Below are positions 45,047 to 53,910 of a stretch of 64,000 bases of DNA, in pieces; within the stretch, counting starts at the first letter, position 1, and each line of letters starts with the position of its first letter. The position numbers and the translations under genes were made by a program. The stretch spans positions 62,001 to 126,000 of the forward strand of contig JANZNS010000009.1 in the NCBI GenBank assembly GCA_025153445.1. The letters are read 5' to 3'. This DNA is from Marinobacter sp. BGYM27. Its GTDB lineage: Bacteria; Pseudomonadota; Gammaproteobacteria; Pseudomonadales; Oleiphilaceae. The notes under the pieces were generated by a model. The model did not search any database and was not told the DNA's origin. It worked only from the letters and a program-made list of their open reading frames with translations.

Positions 45047-46633
45047 TTGATTTCTACAGCTAACATCACCATGCAGTTCGGGGCCAAGCCCCTCTTCGAA
45101 AACGTCTCCGTCAAATTCGGCAACGGCAACCGCTACGGTTTGATTGGCGCCAACGGTTGCGGTAAATCCACCTTCATGAAAATCATGGGCGGTGATCTGG
45201 AGCCTTCCGTCGGGCAAGTGATGCTTGAGCCGAATACCCGTCTGGGTAAATTGCGCCAGGATCAGTTTGCCTACGAAGAGCATACCGTGATCGATACCGT
45301 GATCATGGGGCACGAAGAGCTGGCAAAGGTGAAAGCCGAACGTGACCGGATCTATTCGCTGGCGGAAATGAGCGAAGAAGACGGCATGGCCGTCGCTGAT
45401 CTGGAAGTGCAGTTTGCCGAGATGGACGGTTACACGGCCGAAGCCCGCGCGGGCGAGTTGCTGCTGGGTCTGGATATCCCGATCGAACAGCATTTCGGCC
45501 CTATGAGCGCGTTGGCGCCGGGCTGGAAGTTGCGGGTTTTGCTGGCCCAGGCCCTGTTCTCGGATCCTGATGTGCTGCTGCTTGATGAGCCGACTAACCA
45601 CCTGGACATCAACACGATTCGCTGGCTGGAATCTGTGCTCGTGGCGCGTAACAGCACCATGGTGATCATTTCCCACGACCGTCACTTCCTGAACAGCGTT
45701 TGTACCCACATGGCGGATTTGGATTACGGCGAATTGCGCCTCTTCCCGGGCAACTATGACGAGTACATGACTGCCGCGACCCAGGCACGCGAGCGCCTGA
45801 TGGCCGACAACGCCAAGAAGAAGGCTCAAATTGCCGAGTTGCAGACCTTCGTCAGCCGCTTCTCCGCCAACGCATCAAAAGCCAAGCAGGCCACCTCCCG
45901 TGCCCGCCAGATCGACAAGATCCAGCTTGAGGATGTGAAACCTTCGAGCCGTGTCAGCCCGTTTATCCGGTTTGAACAGGATAAGAAGCTGCACCGCCAG
46001 GCCGTCACCCTGATTGATCTTGGCAAAGGGTTTGATGGCAATCAGCTGTTCTCGGGTCTCAACCTGCAGGTTGAAGCTGGCGAGCGGGTGGCGATTATCG
46101 GACCCAACGGTATTGGTAAAACCACCTTGCTGCAGTGCATGGCAGGCAACCTGACACCGGATAAAGGCGAAGTGAAATGGACCGACAGCGCACAGGTCGG
46201 TTATTTCGCACAGGACCATACTGCCGATTTCGCCCAGGATGCGACCCTGACTGACTGGATGGCACAGTGGACCTCCGGCGGCGAACAACTGATTCGCGGC
46301 ACCCTTGGGCGTATGCTGTTCTCGGGTGATGATATCGAGAAGTCGGTAAAAGTGATTTCCGGTGGTGAGCAGGGGCGGATGCTGTTTGGAAAACTGATTC
46401 TGCAACGGCCGAACGTGTTGTTGATGGACGAACCTACCAACCACCTGGACATGGAATCCATCGAGTCGCTTAACCTGGCGCTGGAGAACTATCCCGGCAC
46501 GCTGGTTTTCGTCAGTCACGACCGCGAGTTTGTATCGTCACTGGCCACGCGCATTATTGAACTGAGCGCCACGGGCGTGACGGACTTCAGCGGCACCTAT
46601 GATGATTACCTTCGCAGCCAGGGTGTCTTCTGA
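45047..46633 (+). CDS. ybiT: ABC-F ATPase YbiT
   Basis: The 528-residue soluble protein has two ABC ATPase domains with Walker A motifs GANGCGKST and GPNGIGKTT, signature [14 protein letters not shown] and SGGEQGRML, and Walker [12 protein letters not shown] and [11 protein letters not shown]. The interdomain linker ([20 protein letters not shown]) is nearly identical to YbiT of E. coli. ABC-F proteins act on the ribosome, modulating translation. An ATG at 44990 would add 19 residues; the TTG at 45047 aligns with the E. coli start and follows CAGG, so I choose it. Confidence 0.94.
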   Translation: MISTANITMQFGAKPLFENVSVKFGNGNRYGLIGANGCGKSTFMKIMGGDLEPSVGQVMLEPNTRLGKLRQDQFAYEEHTVIDTVIMGHEELAKVKAERDRIYSLAEMSEEDGMAVADLEVQFAEMDGYTAEARAGELLLGLDIPIEQHFGPMSALAPGWKLRVLLAQALFSDPDVLLLDEPTNHLDINTIRWLESVLVARNSTMVIISHDRHFLNSVCTHMADLDYGELRLFPGNYDEYMTAATQARERLMADNAKKKAQIAELQTFVSRFSANASKAKQATSRARQIDKIQLEDVKPSSRVSPFIRFEQDKKLHRQAVTLIDLGKGFDGNQLFSGLNLQVEAGERVAIIGPNGIGKTTLLQCMAGNLTPDKGEVKWTDSAQVGYFAQDHTADFAQDATLTDWMAQWTSGGEQLIRGTLGRMLFSGDDIEKSVKVISGGEQGRMLFGKLILQRPNVLLMDEPTNHLDMESIESLNLALENYPGTLVFVSHDREFVSSLATRIIELSATGVTDFSGTYDDYLRSQGVF

Positions 46634-46663
46634 CATCGCGCGATGGTGATCGCATAGCCAAAC

Positions 46664-46697
46664 AAAAAGCCCGCAACGGAAACACTGCGGGCTTTTT
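46664..46697. terminator. Bidirectional intrinsic terminator after ybiT
   Basis: AAAAAGCCCGCA (46664-46675) pairs with TGCGGGCTTTTT (46686-46697) around a 10-base loop. It ends ybiT and can serve the MFS gene on the opposite strand, which stops at 46757. Confidence 0.93.
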
Positions 46698-46756
46698 GTG
46701 TGCTTAACGAGAGTCAGAAATCGGATCCCATAGCCTGAAGATCTGCTAGCGGAAGC

Positions 46757-48172
46757 TCAGGTAGTCGGCTGTTTTCCCGGCAGCCGCATCAGCGGTATCA
46801 GCCCAAGCGCAAACAGCAGCGCGAACAGAGCAAAAGCATCCTGATAGCCTTTGGCGGCGGAAACGTAGCCCAGTTGCGCGATAAACGCACTGTGCTCCTG
46901 CAGCAGCACCGCTGCAAGGCTGACACCCAGTGCCCCGCCAAACTGGCGGGCGAAGCTGACCAGGCCAGTGCCCTGGGTGGTCAGTTCTGGTGGCAGTACG
47001 CTGAGCGCCTGAACCACAACCGGTGGCATCGTCATGGCCAGCCCGATGCGCCCGACCGAGGCCATAATGGCGAGCAAGCTCAGCGAGAAACCGGCGGTGG
47101 CGAAGCTGAGAACAAAACTCGAGCCGGCAAACAGCACCAGCCCGATCCCGACTAGATAACCTGGCGCCAGCCGGTCGGTCAGTCTGCCGACAATGGGAAA
47201 CGTCAGTGCCATGCAGATGCCCGCAGGTAACAACAAAAGGCCGGATGCGGAAGCTGAATTCTCCATGACCGTCTGAACCAGCAGAGGTAGCAGATAAACC
47301 GAGCTGAACAGCCCTGCGCCAGTCAGCATGGCAATCAGGAAGGCTGGCGTGATCCCGGCGTATCGAAACAGGCTCATATCAAGCAGGGGCGATCGCCGTT
47401 TGAGCTGGCACAGGATGAAAAGCACAAACAGAGAAGTGGAGGCACCAAACGCGCCCAGAATGAGCGGTGCTTGCCAGCCCATGTGAGAGCCCTGCGATAG
47501 CGCCCATAACAGCGATACCAGCCAGCCGGTCAGTAGCAGCAGACCGGTAAGGTCCAGCTTTTTCTTGTCTTCCGGCATGGTCGCTGTGGCGACATAGGTT
47601 TTGGTGAGCCAAAGCGCGTAGAGGCAATTGGGCAGCACAATCAGGAACACCGCCCGCCACGAGAACACATCCACCAGAATCCCGCCAAGCACCGGCCCGA
47701 GTGTCGGCCCCAGCACGACGCCCATGGCATAGAGCCCCATCGCCTGACCACGCTGTTGCACTGGAAACACCGAGTACATGATGACAAGCGCCAGCGGTTG
47801 CACCATACCCGCCAGAAAGCCCTGCATAATGCGAACGCCAATCAGCACCTCAAATGATGGGCTCAGGCCGCCAATCAGAGACGACACAGCGAATACGGTC
47901 AGCGTAGTGAAGTAGGTTTTACGTGCGCCGAACCGGTGTACCGCCCAGGCATTCACCAGCATACCGACCGCCATGCTGGACAGGAATGCGGTAACCAGCC
48001 ATTGGCCTGCAGTGTGGTTGACGTCGAAGCGTCGCATGATATCGGGGAGTGCGACATTCACGATGGTGGATGACAGCGACATGGTCATGGTGCCGATCAT
48101 CGCGGTCAGCATCACACGCCATTTATAGTGTTCGCCAAATCGGGCCTGTAGCTGTTCCAGCGTTTGTGACAT
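46757..48172 (-). CDS. MFS multidrug efflux transporter, DHA2 family (EmrB-like)
   Basis: The 471-residue protein has about 14 membrane segments and DHA2 motifs: 'TIVNVALPDIMRRFDV' in helix 1, 'RFGARKTYF', 'RIMQGFLAGMVQPLA' and the antiporter motif C-like 'GVVLGPTLGPVLGGILVD'. Such proton antiporters expel hydrophobic drugs. No HlyD-type adaptor is adjacent, unlike the emrAB pair at 58.8 kb. The frame opens at 48382; I choose the ATG at 48172 because the upstream part is not hydrophobic and CAGGTG precedes the ATG. Confidence 0.9.
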   Translation of the reverse strand: MSQTLEQLQARFGEHYKWRVMLTAMIGTMTMSLSSTIVNVALPDIMRRFDVNHTAGQWLVTAFLSSMAVGMLVNAWAVHRFGARKTYFTTLTVFAVSSLIGGLSPSFEVLIGVRIMQGFLAGMVQPLALVIMYSVFPVQQRGQAMGLYAMGVVLGPTLGPVLGGILVDVFSWRAVFLIVLPNCLYALWLTKTYVATATMPEDKKKLDLTGLLLLTGWLVSLLWALSQGSHMGWQAPLILGAFGASTSLFVLFILCQLKRRSPLLDMSLFRYAGITPAFLIAMLTGAGLFSSVYLLPLLVQTVMENSASASGLLLLPAGICMALTFPIVGRLTDRLAPGYLVGIGLVLFAGSSFVLSFATAGFSLSLLAIMASVGRIGLAMTMPPVVVQALSVLPPELTTQGTGLVSFARQFGGALGVSLAAVLLQEHSAFIAQLGYVSAAKGYQDAFALFALLFALGLIPLMRLPGKQPTT

Positions 48173-48562
48173 CAGGCACCTGGCTTCTGTGGAGGCGGCG
48201 TATCGTCCGGGCAGTCGGCGGGTACCAGGCGGTGACGATTGTGGATCGGCATAGGCGAAGTAACGTGTTGTTTTCCGTTTATGTTGGTTGCTAATGATCA
48301 TAGCGCCCTGATCAGGCGCTGTCTGCCTGTCGCATCGCTGCAGGAGGTTATGGTGTATCGAGTAACCAAACCGTAATCGCACCTCTTAAGCCCAGTGTTG
48401 CCGCTGGTTTCAGGGCTTTTTCAAGGTGCCGGCAGGGTCGTTCTGGTTGAGTATTCCGGACGGCGTGTGCTACCAAAGTAGGTACGGCAATCGACATTTC
48501 GGCGCTCGATTATCAGGGCCTGCCGTGGCTTTGAATGAGTGTCCGGTTAAGGAGCTGCTGCT
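48173..48562. other. Divergent intergenic region, MFS gene / sodC
   Basis: The 390 bases contain no convincing gene. A terminator-like element is present on the plus strand: AAGCCC (48388-48393) can pair with GGGCTT (48413-48418) and five Ts end it at 48421, with an inner CCAG/CTGG pair. Nothing is transcribed into it from the left on the plus strand, so it may belong to a short leader or small RNA. Confidence 0.4.
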
Positions 48563-49123
48563 ATGAAGATCCATCAGTGGAAATCAGATGTTCTCAAGGC
48601 GACAGGTATTGCTGCAGTGCTTGCGCTTTCGCCCGCCGCCGCGTATGCCGGTATGGGGGATGATGACACCTTGGCTGTTCGCATGTTCGAGGTAAACGAT
48701 GAAGGGTCCGGCGAATCCATCGGTACCATTCATATTCAGGAGTATGAAGATGGCGTGCTGTTCAAGCCCGATTTAAAGGGTCTCGAACCAGGGCTTCACG
48801 GCTTTCACATGCATGAAAACCCAAGCTGCGATCCTGCTGAAAAGAACGGAAAAATGACGCCCGCTGCAGCCGCAGGCGGGCACTACAATCCGGATAACGG
48901 TGGCCACAACGGGCCATTCGCAGAAGGTCACGAAGGGGACCTCCCGGCGTTGTATGTGGATGAGGATGGCAATGCAACTCATGACGTGTTTGCACCGCGA
49001 CTTGATGACGATGATCTCAAAGGGCACGCCCTGATGATTCATGCCGATGGCGACAACTATTCCGATCAACCCAAGCCTCTCGGCGGCGGTGGTGACCGGG
49101 TAGCCTGTGGCGTAATCAAGTAG
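48563..49123 (+). CDS. sodC: Periplasmic Cu/Zn superoxide dismutase
   Basis: The 186-residue precursor has a signal peptide ending in AAAYA-G (cleavage near residue 29). The mature enzyme has the copper ligands in HGFHMHEN, the zinc-loop histidines in AAAGGHYNPDNGGHNGPFAEGHEGDL (given here as GGHYNP, GGHNGP and EGHEGD), the fourth copper His in ALMIHADGDN and a C-terminal disulfide Cys in VACGVIK pairing with NPSCDP. SodC dismutes superoxide in the periplasm. It converges on gntR with 25 bases between the stops. Confidence 0.95.
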   Translation: MKIHQWKSDVLKATGIAAVLALSPAAAYAGMGDDDTLAVRMFEVNDEGSGESIGTIHIQEYEDGVLFKPDLKGLEPGLHGFHMHENPSCDPAEKNGKMTPAAAAGGHYNPDNGGHNGPFAEGHEGDLPALYVDEDGNATHDVFAPRLDDDDLKGHALMIHADGDNYSDQPKPLGGGGDRVACGVIK

Positions 49124-49148
49124 GCAAGATCGACCGTCGGGGTACTGA

Positions 49149-50147
49149 CTAGAGTGTCTCACCGGTCTCGATCCGGTAACCCAGATCTATCATTTGCTGG
49201 GTTGCCGGCTCGCCTTTCATTCGCTGAACCAGTTCCCGGGCTGCGCGCTCACCCAGCTGTTCCCTCGGGGTGATCACACTGGCGAGCCTGGGTGTCATTA
49301 CCTGGCCCACATCGTGGCCATGGAAGCCGGCGATGGCCATATCGTCCGGCACACGAATACCTCGCCGTACACACTCAAAATAGGCGCCGATGGCGATGTC
49401 ATCGTTGGTGCAGAATATGGCGTCGGCATCCGGGTGTTCTTCAAGCAGTTGGGCCATCAGTGTGGCGCCGACGCTGTAAGACGAGCGCAAGTTGGTTCGC
49501 AGGGCAACCGGTGGCAGTCCATGCTCTTCCATCGCGCGGGTATAGCCCTCCTGCCGTTGCAGCGTTCGGGCATCCAGTCGGGCCGCGAAATAGGCGGTGT
49601 GGCGATGTCCCCGCCGAATCATTGCACTGGTCATGTCGTAGGCCGCGGACACGTTGTTAAAGCCGACCGCCTGTTCGAATGGCTGACTGTGTGTGTCCAT
49701 GATCTCGATTGTGGGGATCCCGGCGGTTTCAAGCATCCGCAGGGTTTTGGGCGTGTGCTGTGATTCCGACAGGATAACGCCATCCACGTTGTAAGAAAGC
49801 AGTGAAGAGAGGCTGCGTTCTTCCACCTCGGGGCTGTAGCCGTAGTGGGAGAGCATCAGGTGATAGCCGGCCGGCTCGGTGACCTGTTCGATCCCCTTGA
49901 TCACGTCGGCAAACACCTGGTTGGTCAGGGAGGGCAGCAGGATACCAATGGCCCGGCTGGTGGATTTCGACAGTATATCGGGGCCGCGATTGGGGATATA
50001 ACCCAGCGATTCGGCGACCTCGAATATGCGCTCCCGCATCTTTTCGGAAACGTTCTCGCCGCCGCGCAGGCAGCGGCTCACCGTCATCTTGGTGGCCCCT
50101 ACCTGATCGGCGATATCCTGCAGTGTCGGTCGTCTCTTTTTTACCAT
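49149..50147 (-). CDS. gntR: LacI-family gluconate utilisation repressor GntR
   Basis: The 332-residue product is close to E. coli GntR across its length: HTH 'TLQDIADQVGATKMTVSRCLR', 'YIPNRGPDILSKSTSRAIG', 'LLPSLTNQVFADVIKGIEQVT', 'FCTNDDIAIGAYFEC' and 'AIAGFHGHDVGQVMTPRLASV'. GntR represses gluconate uptake and phosphorylation genes and is released by gluconate. It is the last gene of the dctPQM-gntK-gntR run, 39 bases after gntK, and a matching operator lies upstream of dctP, so autoregulation is expected. Confidence 0.95.
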   Translation of the reverse strand: MVKKRRPTLQDIADQVGATKMTVSRCLRGGENVSEKMRERIFEVAESLGYIPNRGPDILSKSTSRAIGILLPSLTNQVFADVIKGIEQVTEPAGYHLMLSHYGYSPEVEERSLSSLLSYNVDGVILSESQHTPKTLRMLETAGIPTIEIMDTHSQPFEQAVGFNNVSAAYDMTSAMIRRGHRHTAYFAARLDARTLQRQEGYTRAMEEHGLPPVALRTNLRSSYSVGATLMAQLLEEHPDADAIFCTNDDIAIGAYFECVRRGIRVPDDMAIAGFHGHDVGQVMTPRLASVITPREQLGERAARELVQRMKGEPATQQMIDLGYRIETGETL

Positions 50148-50186
50148 GCTGGGTCTATCCGTGCGCCAGATCTTTGAGTGCGGCGC

Positions 50187-50693
50187 CTATGATACGCCAT
50201 TGGGCAGGGTGAGTGCTGATAGGCAGCGGTTCAGCACATCCTCCGGAGAGGCGGCAATATCGACAATGATGGCCTCCTCTGCTGATGGTGCTTCCAGCAG
50301 TTCGAACTGGCTTTCCAGCATGCTGCGGCCGTTGAAGTAATGATCCTGCCGCTGGGTATGCCGGGACCAGATGGTCTCGAAATCACCGTTGAGATAGACA
50401 AACCTCAGGGCGCTGTCGCCTTTGCGGAGCTGATCACGGTAGATCCGTTTCAGAGCCGAGCAGGCCAGCACCAGGCCTTGCTCGTTGCGGATCAGCGCCG
50501 CCAGGTCATCCAGCCATCCGCGCCGGTCGTCGTCGGTCAGCGGAATACCGCTGGCCATTTTCTCGACGTTGTCCGGGCTGTGATAAGCATCGGCGTCAAA
50601 GAAGGGCACGCCCAGTTTTTCGCTCAAGCGCTCACCTACGAGGCTTTTGCCACTGCCAGAGACGCCCATGACGACAATTTTGGGGTGTCTCAT
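50187..50693 (-). CDS. gntK: Gluconokinase
   Basis: The 168-residue kinase has a P-loop MGVSGSGKSLVGERL, the 'FFDADAYHSPDNVEKMASGIPLTDDDR' substrate region, 'ACSALKRIYRDQLR' and 'HYFNGRSMLESQFELLE', which are typical of GntK/IdnK. It phosphorylates D-gluconate to 6-phosphogluconate, feeding the Entner-Doudoroff or pentose phosphate path. It starts one base after the dctM stop, which indicates coupled expression with the TRAP permease. Confidence 0.96.
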   Translation of the reverse strand: MRHPKIVVMGVSGSGKSLVGERLSEKLGVPFFDADAYHSPDNVEKMASGIPLTDDDRRGWLDDLAALIRNEQGLVLACSALKRIYRDQLRKGDSALRFVYLNGDFETIWSRHTQRQDHYFNGRSMLESQFELLEAPSAEEAIIVDIAASPEDVLNRCLSALTLPNGVS

Positions 50694-50694
50694 A

Positions 50695-52011
50695 TCATGT
50701 CCACCATAACGCCAGTTGCGGGAAGATAATCAGCAACGCCAGCGCCACGAGTTGCAGGGCGATAAAAGGCATCAACGAGCGGAAAATCTCACCCAGCGAG
50801 ATGTCCTTGGGCGTTACTGTTTTCAGATAAAACGCGGCTGGCCCGAACGGTGGAGACAGGAACGACACCTGCATGTTCATGCAGAACACCACGCCGAACC
50901 AGATAGGGCTGAACCCAAGCTCGGTCACGATCGGTACAAAGATCGGCATGGTCAGCAAGGCGACGCCCACCCAATCGAGGAACATGCCCAGAATCAGCAG
51001 GATCAGCATCATGAACAGAATAGTGCCCATGGGATCGCCGCCGCTGACGGTGAAGACCATATCGCGCACAAAGTCGATACCACCCATCAGGTTATAGACG
51101 CCGACCAGCGCGGTAGCGCCGATGCCGATCCAGATGATCATGCCGCAGATCCGCAAGGTGCTGATGGTGGCTTTCTTCACCATTTCGAAGTTCAGCTCGC
51201 CCCGGATCAGGGTGCTGATGGCGATGCCCAGCACGCCCAGTGCCGAAGCCTCGGTAACCGATGCTACGCCACCGTAGATGCTGCCCAGGACTGTAATCAC
51301 CGACAGAATCGGAAACAGCAGGGCTTTAAAGAAATTCGGAGCGGGGGTTTCGGGTTCGCCGCTGTCAGACGGCAGTGGTGCCATCTTCGGATTCAGCCAG
51401 ACGCGGATCAGTACGTAGCCCATGTAGAGCGCCGCCAGAATCAGGGCCGGCAGCAACGCGCCCTTGAACAGGTCACCAATCGACACGTTGGCCGTCAGGC
51501 CATAAATGATCAGTACGATGCTGGGCGGTAGCATGGTGCCCAAAGCGCCGCCGGCGCAGGTCGTGCCGATCGCCAGTTTACGGTCGTATCCCAGGCGTAG
51601 CATCTGGGGTAGCGCCAGAATGCCCAGCAATACGGTTTCACCGCCAATGACGCCGGACATGGAGGCCAGGATAACCGCCACGATCAGCGTTTGGATGGCC
51701 ACGCCACCCCGCAGTTTGCGCGCGACCCGGGCCATGGCATCAAACAGGTCACGGGCGATGCCGGAGTGATCCAGCAGCGAGGCCATCAGCACAAACATCG
51801 GCACTGCGAGGAAGACATAATTGCCGATAAAACTGTAAAGCCGGCTACTGACAATCGGCAGTGCGTCGGGACCAAACCAGCCCAGTGCAAAGGTGAGGGC
51901 AACAAGGCCGGTGGCGAAGGCCAGTTGCATGCCAGTCAGTAGCAGCAGGATAAGCAATACCAGCATCAACAGGCTACCGTAGCCGATGCCAATGGAAGCG
52001 AGTTCAAACAT
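50695..52011 (-). CDS. TRAP transporter large permease (DctM)
   Basis: The 438-residue membrane protein has about 12-13 hydrophobic segments and DctM blocks 'PMFVLMASLLDHSGIARDLFDA', 'ETVLLGILALPQMLRLGYDR', 'GALGTMLPPSIVLIIYGL' and 'PPFGPAAFYLK'. It forms the sodium-driven channel subunit of a TRAP system with DctQ and DctP. The frame opens at 52032; the ATG at 52011 overlaps the dctQ stop by eight bases and begins MFELASIGIG, so I choose it. Operon context with gntK and gntR predicts gluconate or a close sugar acid as substrate. Confidence 0.95.
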   Translation of the reverse strand: MFELASIGIGYGSLLMLVLLILLLLTGMQLAFATGLVALTFALGWFGPDALPIVSSRLYSFIGNYVFLAVPMFVLMASLLDHSGIARDLFDAMARVARKLRGGVAIQTLIVAVILASMSGVIGGETVLLGILALPQMLRLGYDRKLAIGTTCAGGALGTMLPPSIVLIIYGLTANVSIGDLFKGALLPALILAALYMGYVLIRVWLNPKMAPLPSDSGEPETPAPNFFKALLFPILSVITVLGSIYGGVASVTEASALGVLGIAISTLIRGELNFEMVKKATISTLRICGMIIWIGIGATALVGVYNLMGGIDFVRDMVFTVSGGDPMGTILFMMLILLILGMFLDWVGVALLTMPIFVPIVTELGFSPIWFGVVFCMNMQVSFLSPPFGPAAFYLKTVTPKDISLGEIFRSLMPFIALQLVALALLIIFPQLALWWT

Positions 52012-52588
52012 CAGGCGTCTCCCCGCTGGCACGCAGGTCGCGGATCAGGTGCAGCACAAACTGCAGGGTCAGAACGATCATCGCGATGAAAATGATGACT
52101 TTCAGATAAGCGGGAAAGGGCGGATTCCAGGCCGACCCGGAGGTCTCCAGCCGCATCGCACCCCAGGGTGCAACGACCGCGTCTTTCGCCATAAACCAGG
52201 AGGCGTAGACAATCATGCCGCAGAACGCGAGCCCCAGCAGATGGTGGACAATCCGCAGCCAGCGTTGGGTGCGGGCAGACACCGCGTCGTAAATCAGTAC
52301 CACGCGCACATGTTTGTCCGTTGCCAGTGCGTAGAGCCCGCCGAATACGAACAGGGAGGCGCCCAGAAACGTGACGGTTTCGTGAACCCAAAGAGTAGGG
52401 GAATCGAACAGGTAGCGGCGTGCGATTTCGTAAACTGAGATCACCACAATCAAGGCAAAGATCAGGCTCAGTTTCCTGCCCAGCCAGACAATGCCGCGGT
52501 CGAGGGCCGAAAAGCCCTGATCGTCATCAGCGTTGGGAACCGGTGATGCACCACGCACCGGAATATCGGGATACGGATTTTCAGACAT
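52004..52588 (-). CDS. TRAP transporter small permease (DctQ)
   Basis: The 194-residue protein has four membrane segments (LSLIFALIVVISVYEIARRY, ETVTFLGASLFVFGGLYAL, GLAFCGMIVYASWFM and VIIFIAMIVLTLQFVLHLI) with the 'HETVTFLGA' block typical of DctQ. It associates with DctM in the inner membrane. It overlaps dctM by eight bases and lies 98 bases after dctP; that gap holds a weak GC hairpin near 52669-52683 that might reduce expression of the permease relative to the binding protein. Confidence 0.93.
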   Translation of the reverse strand: MSENPYPDIPVRGASPVPNADDDQGFSALDRGIVWLGRKLSLIFALIVVISVYEIARRYLFDSPTLWVHETVTFLGASLFVFGGLYALATDKHVRVVLIYDAVSARTQRWLRIVHHLLGLAFCGMIVYASWFMAKDAVVAPWGAMRLETSGSAWNPPFPAYLKVIIFIAMIVLTLQFVLHLIRDLRASGETPDV

Positions 52589-52686
52589 GCAGCAGCCTCC
52601 AGGCCTGCCGTCATATCAGAGGATGACGGTCAGACCATCGACAGGTCGTTTAAACGGGAATAGAGGAAACCCCAGCCCGGGGTGCC

Positions 52687-53697
52687 TTACAGGAGCCCCT
52701 GGGATTCGAGAAACTGGGTCACCGATTTATAGACTTTCTCGGCATTGGGCGATTGCTCGGCATAGGTCTTCCACTGCTTGCGGGCAATCTCGCGGAACTT
52801 CATGCGCTCTTCATCAGACCAGTTGTGGATCGTGATATTCGGATTTTCACGCGCTTCCTTCACGGCTTTCACGTCTGCGATCGCCAATTGGGTGCTGATG
52901 TCCTTGGCAAAATCACGGGCCGAGGTGGTCATGATTGCCTGAATATCCTCCGGCAGCTCGTTCCACTCTTTCAGATTCATCGCAATTTCCAGCAATGGTA
53001 GGGAGTGGAAACCGGGATAGACCGGGTGCGGGGCAATCTCGTTCAGGCCCGCTGACTGGTTGGTCGAGAACACCGTGTAGTCTGCGGCATCAATAACGCC
53101 TTTGCTCAGGCCGGTGTAGACCTCAGAGCCCGGCAGGTTGACGGGTGACGCACCGGCCGCTGCGAATACAGACTGCACCAGACCTTCAGGCGCCCGCATC
53201 TTCAAGCCTTTGAGATCTTCAACGCCATCCAGCGGTTTTTTGGATACAAACGATTCAAGGCCAGTGCCACCACCGCCGACAAACTTCACGCCGTAGGGCT
53301 TGTACAGCTCGTTCATCAGCTCATAGCCGCCACCGTAATTGATATAGGTGTACAGCTGGTCGGGGCTTGACCAGGCACCCACGGTATTACCAATCAAACC
53401 GAACGCAGGGTCCTGACCCGAGAAATAGCCGGTGACGGACACATGCCCATCGAGCACGCCCATCTTCATGGCCCCAAGTGTCTCGGTGTGGCTGACGACA
53501 CTCCCCACCGGCAGAATAGTGATCTCGACACGACCGCCGGTCATTTTGCCCACGCGTTCGGCCCATTCCTGCTGGATATGGAAGTTCTTGACCCCGGAAG
53601 GATCAGACGACTGGAACTTGAAATTAAAATCGGCCGCCATGAGGTTCATGGCAAATGTAGCAGAGAGAAATCCGGCCACTAGTTTAAGCGGGGTCAT
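52687..53697 (-). CDS. TRAP transporter periplasmic substrate-binding protein (DctP)
   Basis: The 336-residue precursor has a signal peptide (MTPLKLVAGFLSATFAMNLMA) and a DctP fold: 'EWAERVGKMTGGRVEITILPVG', 'VKFVGGGGTGLESFVSKKPLDGVEDLKGLKMR' region, 'VYTGLSKGVIDAADYTVFS' and 'LPEDIQAIMTTSARDFA'. The Arg in 'KMRAPEG' is the usual carboxylate contact, which suits an organic acid. The ATG at 53697 is preceded by AGGAG. It is the first gene of the operon, 37 bases after the GntR-type palindrome. Confidence 0.95.
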   Translation of the reverse strand: MTPLKLVAGFLSATFAMNLMAADFNFKFQSSDPSGVKNFHIQQEWAERVGKMTGGRVEITILPVGSVVSHTETLGAMKMGVLDGHVSVTGYFSGQDPAFGLIGNTVGAWSSPDQLYTYINYGGGYELMNELYKPYGVKFVGGGGTGLESFVSKKPLDGVEDLKGLKMRAPEGLVQSVFAAAGASPVNLPGSEVYTGLSKGVIDAADYTVFSTNQSAGLNEIAPHPVYPGFHSLPLLEIAMNLKEWNELPEDIQAIMTTSARDFAKDISTQLAIADVKAVKEARENPNITIHNWSDEERMKFREIARKQWKTYAEQSPNAEKVYKSVTQFLESQGLL

Positions 53698-53733
53698 TAT
53701 CAGGTCTCCTGAGCATTGTTGTTTTTGCGGCAT

Positions 53734-53749
53734 ATGTTACCGGTAACAT
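53734..53749. promoter_or_regulatory. GntR operator upstream of the TRAP-gntK-gntR operon
   Basis: The site is a perfect 16-bp palindrome, ATGTTACC followed by its complement GGTAACAT. From memory the GntR operators of E. coli have this sequence or close variants. It lies 37-52 bases upstream of the dctP ATG, where bound repressor would block transcription, and the cognate regulator is encoded in the same operon. Confidence 0.88.
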
Positions 53750-53850
53750 CGGCGAGTGTATGGCATGAAAAACGCGCATGCAAGAGCGCTGAATGACAGA
53801 GTGTTAAGGGAGAAAGCGACGAAATGCGAGTTCGCAAGGCAGGCTGAAGG

Positions 53851-53878
53851 CCTCCGGCGAAACCGTTTTCGCCGGAGG
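53851..53878 (-). terminator. Stem-loop downstream of the PepSY gene
   Basis: CCTCCGGCGAAA (53851-53862) is the complement of 53867-53878 with a four-base loop. It lies 33 bases beyond the PepSY-protein stop on the minus strand. The stem is strong but no T-run follows. Confidence 0.55.
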
Positions 53879-53910
53879 ATCAGCAGGATAACCGTGAAAG
53901 GGCGTGCGGG

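Noticed and set aside
48471-48484. TACC/GGTA dyad upstream of sodC as an operator
   Set aside because: Four-base arms are expected often by chance, and no regulator in the window suggests a match.
50716-51531. 271-codon open frame on the plus strand
   Set aside because: It is antisense to dctM and consists mostly of polar Gln, His and Asp residues, as expected for the complement of hydrophobic codons.
52669-52683. Short GC hairpin between dctP and dctQ as a terminator
   Set aside because: The stem is only five base pairs with no T-run. It may modulate expression but is too weak to list as a terminator.
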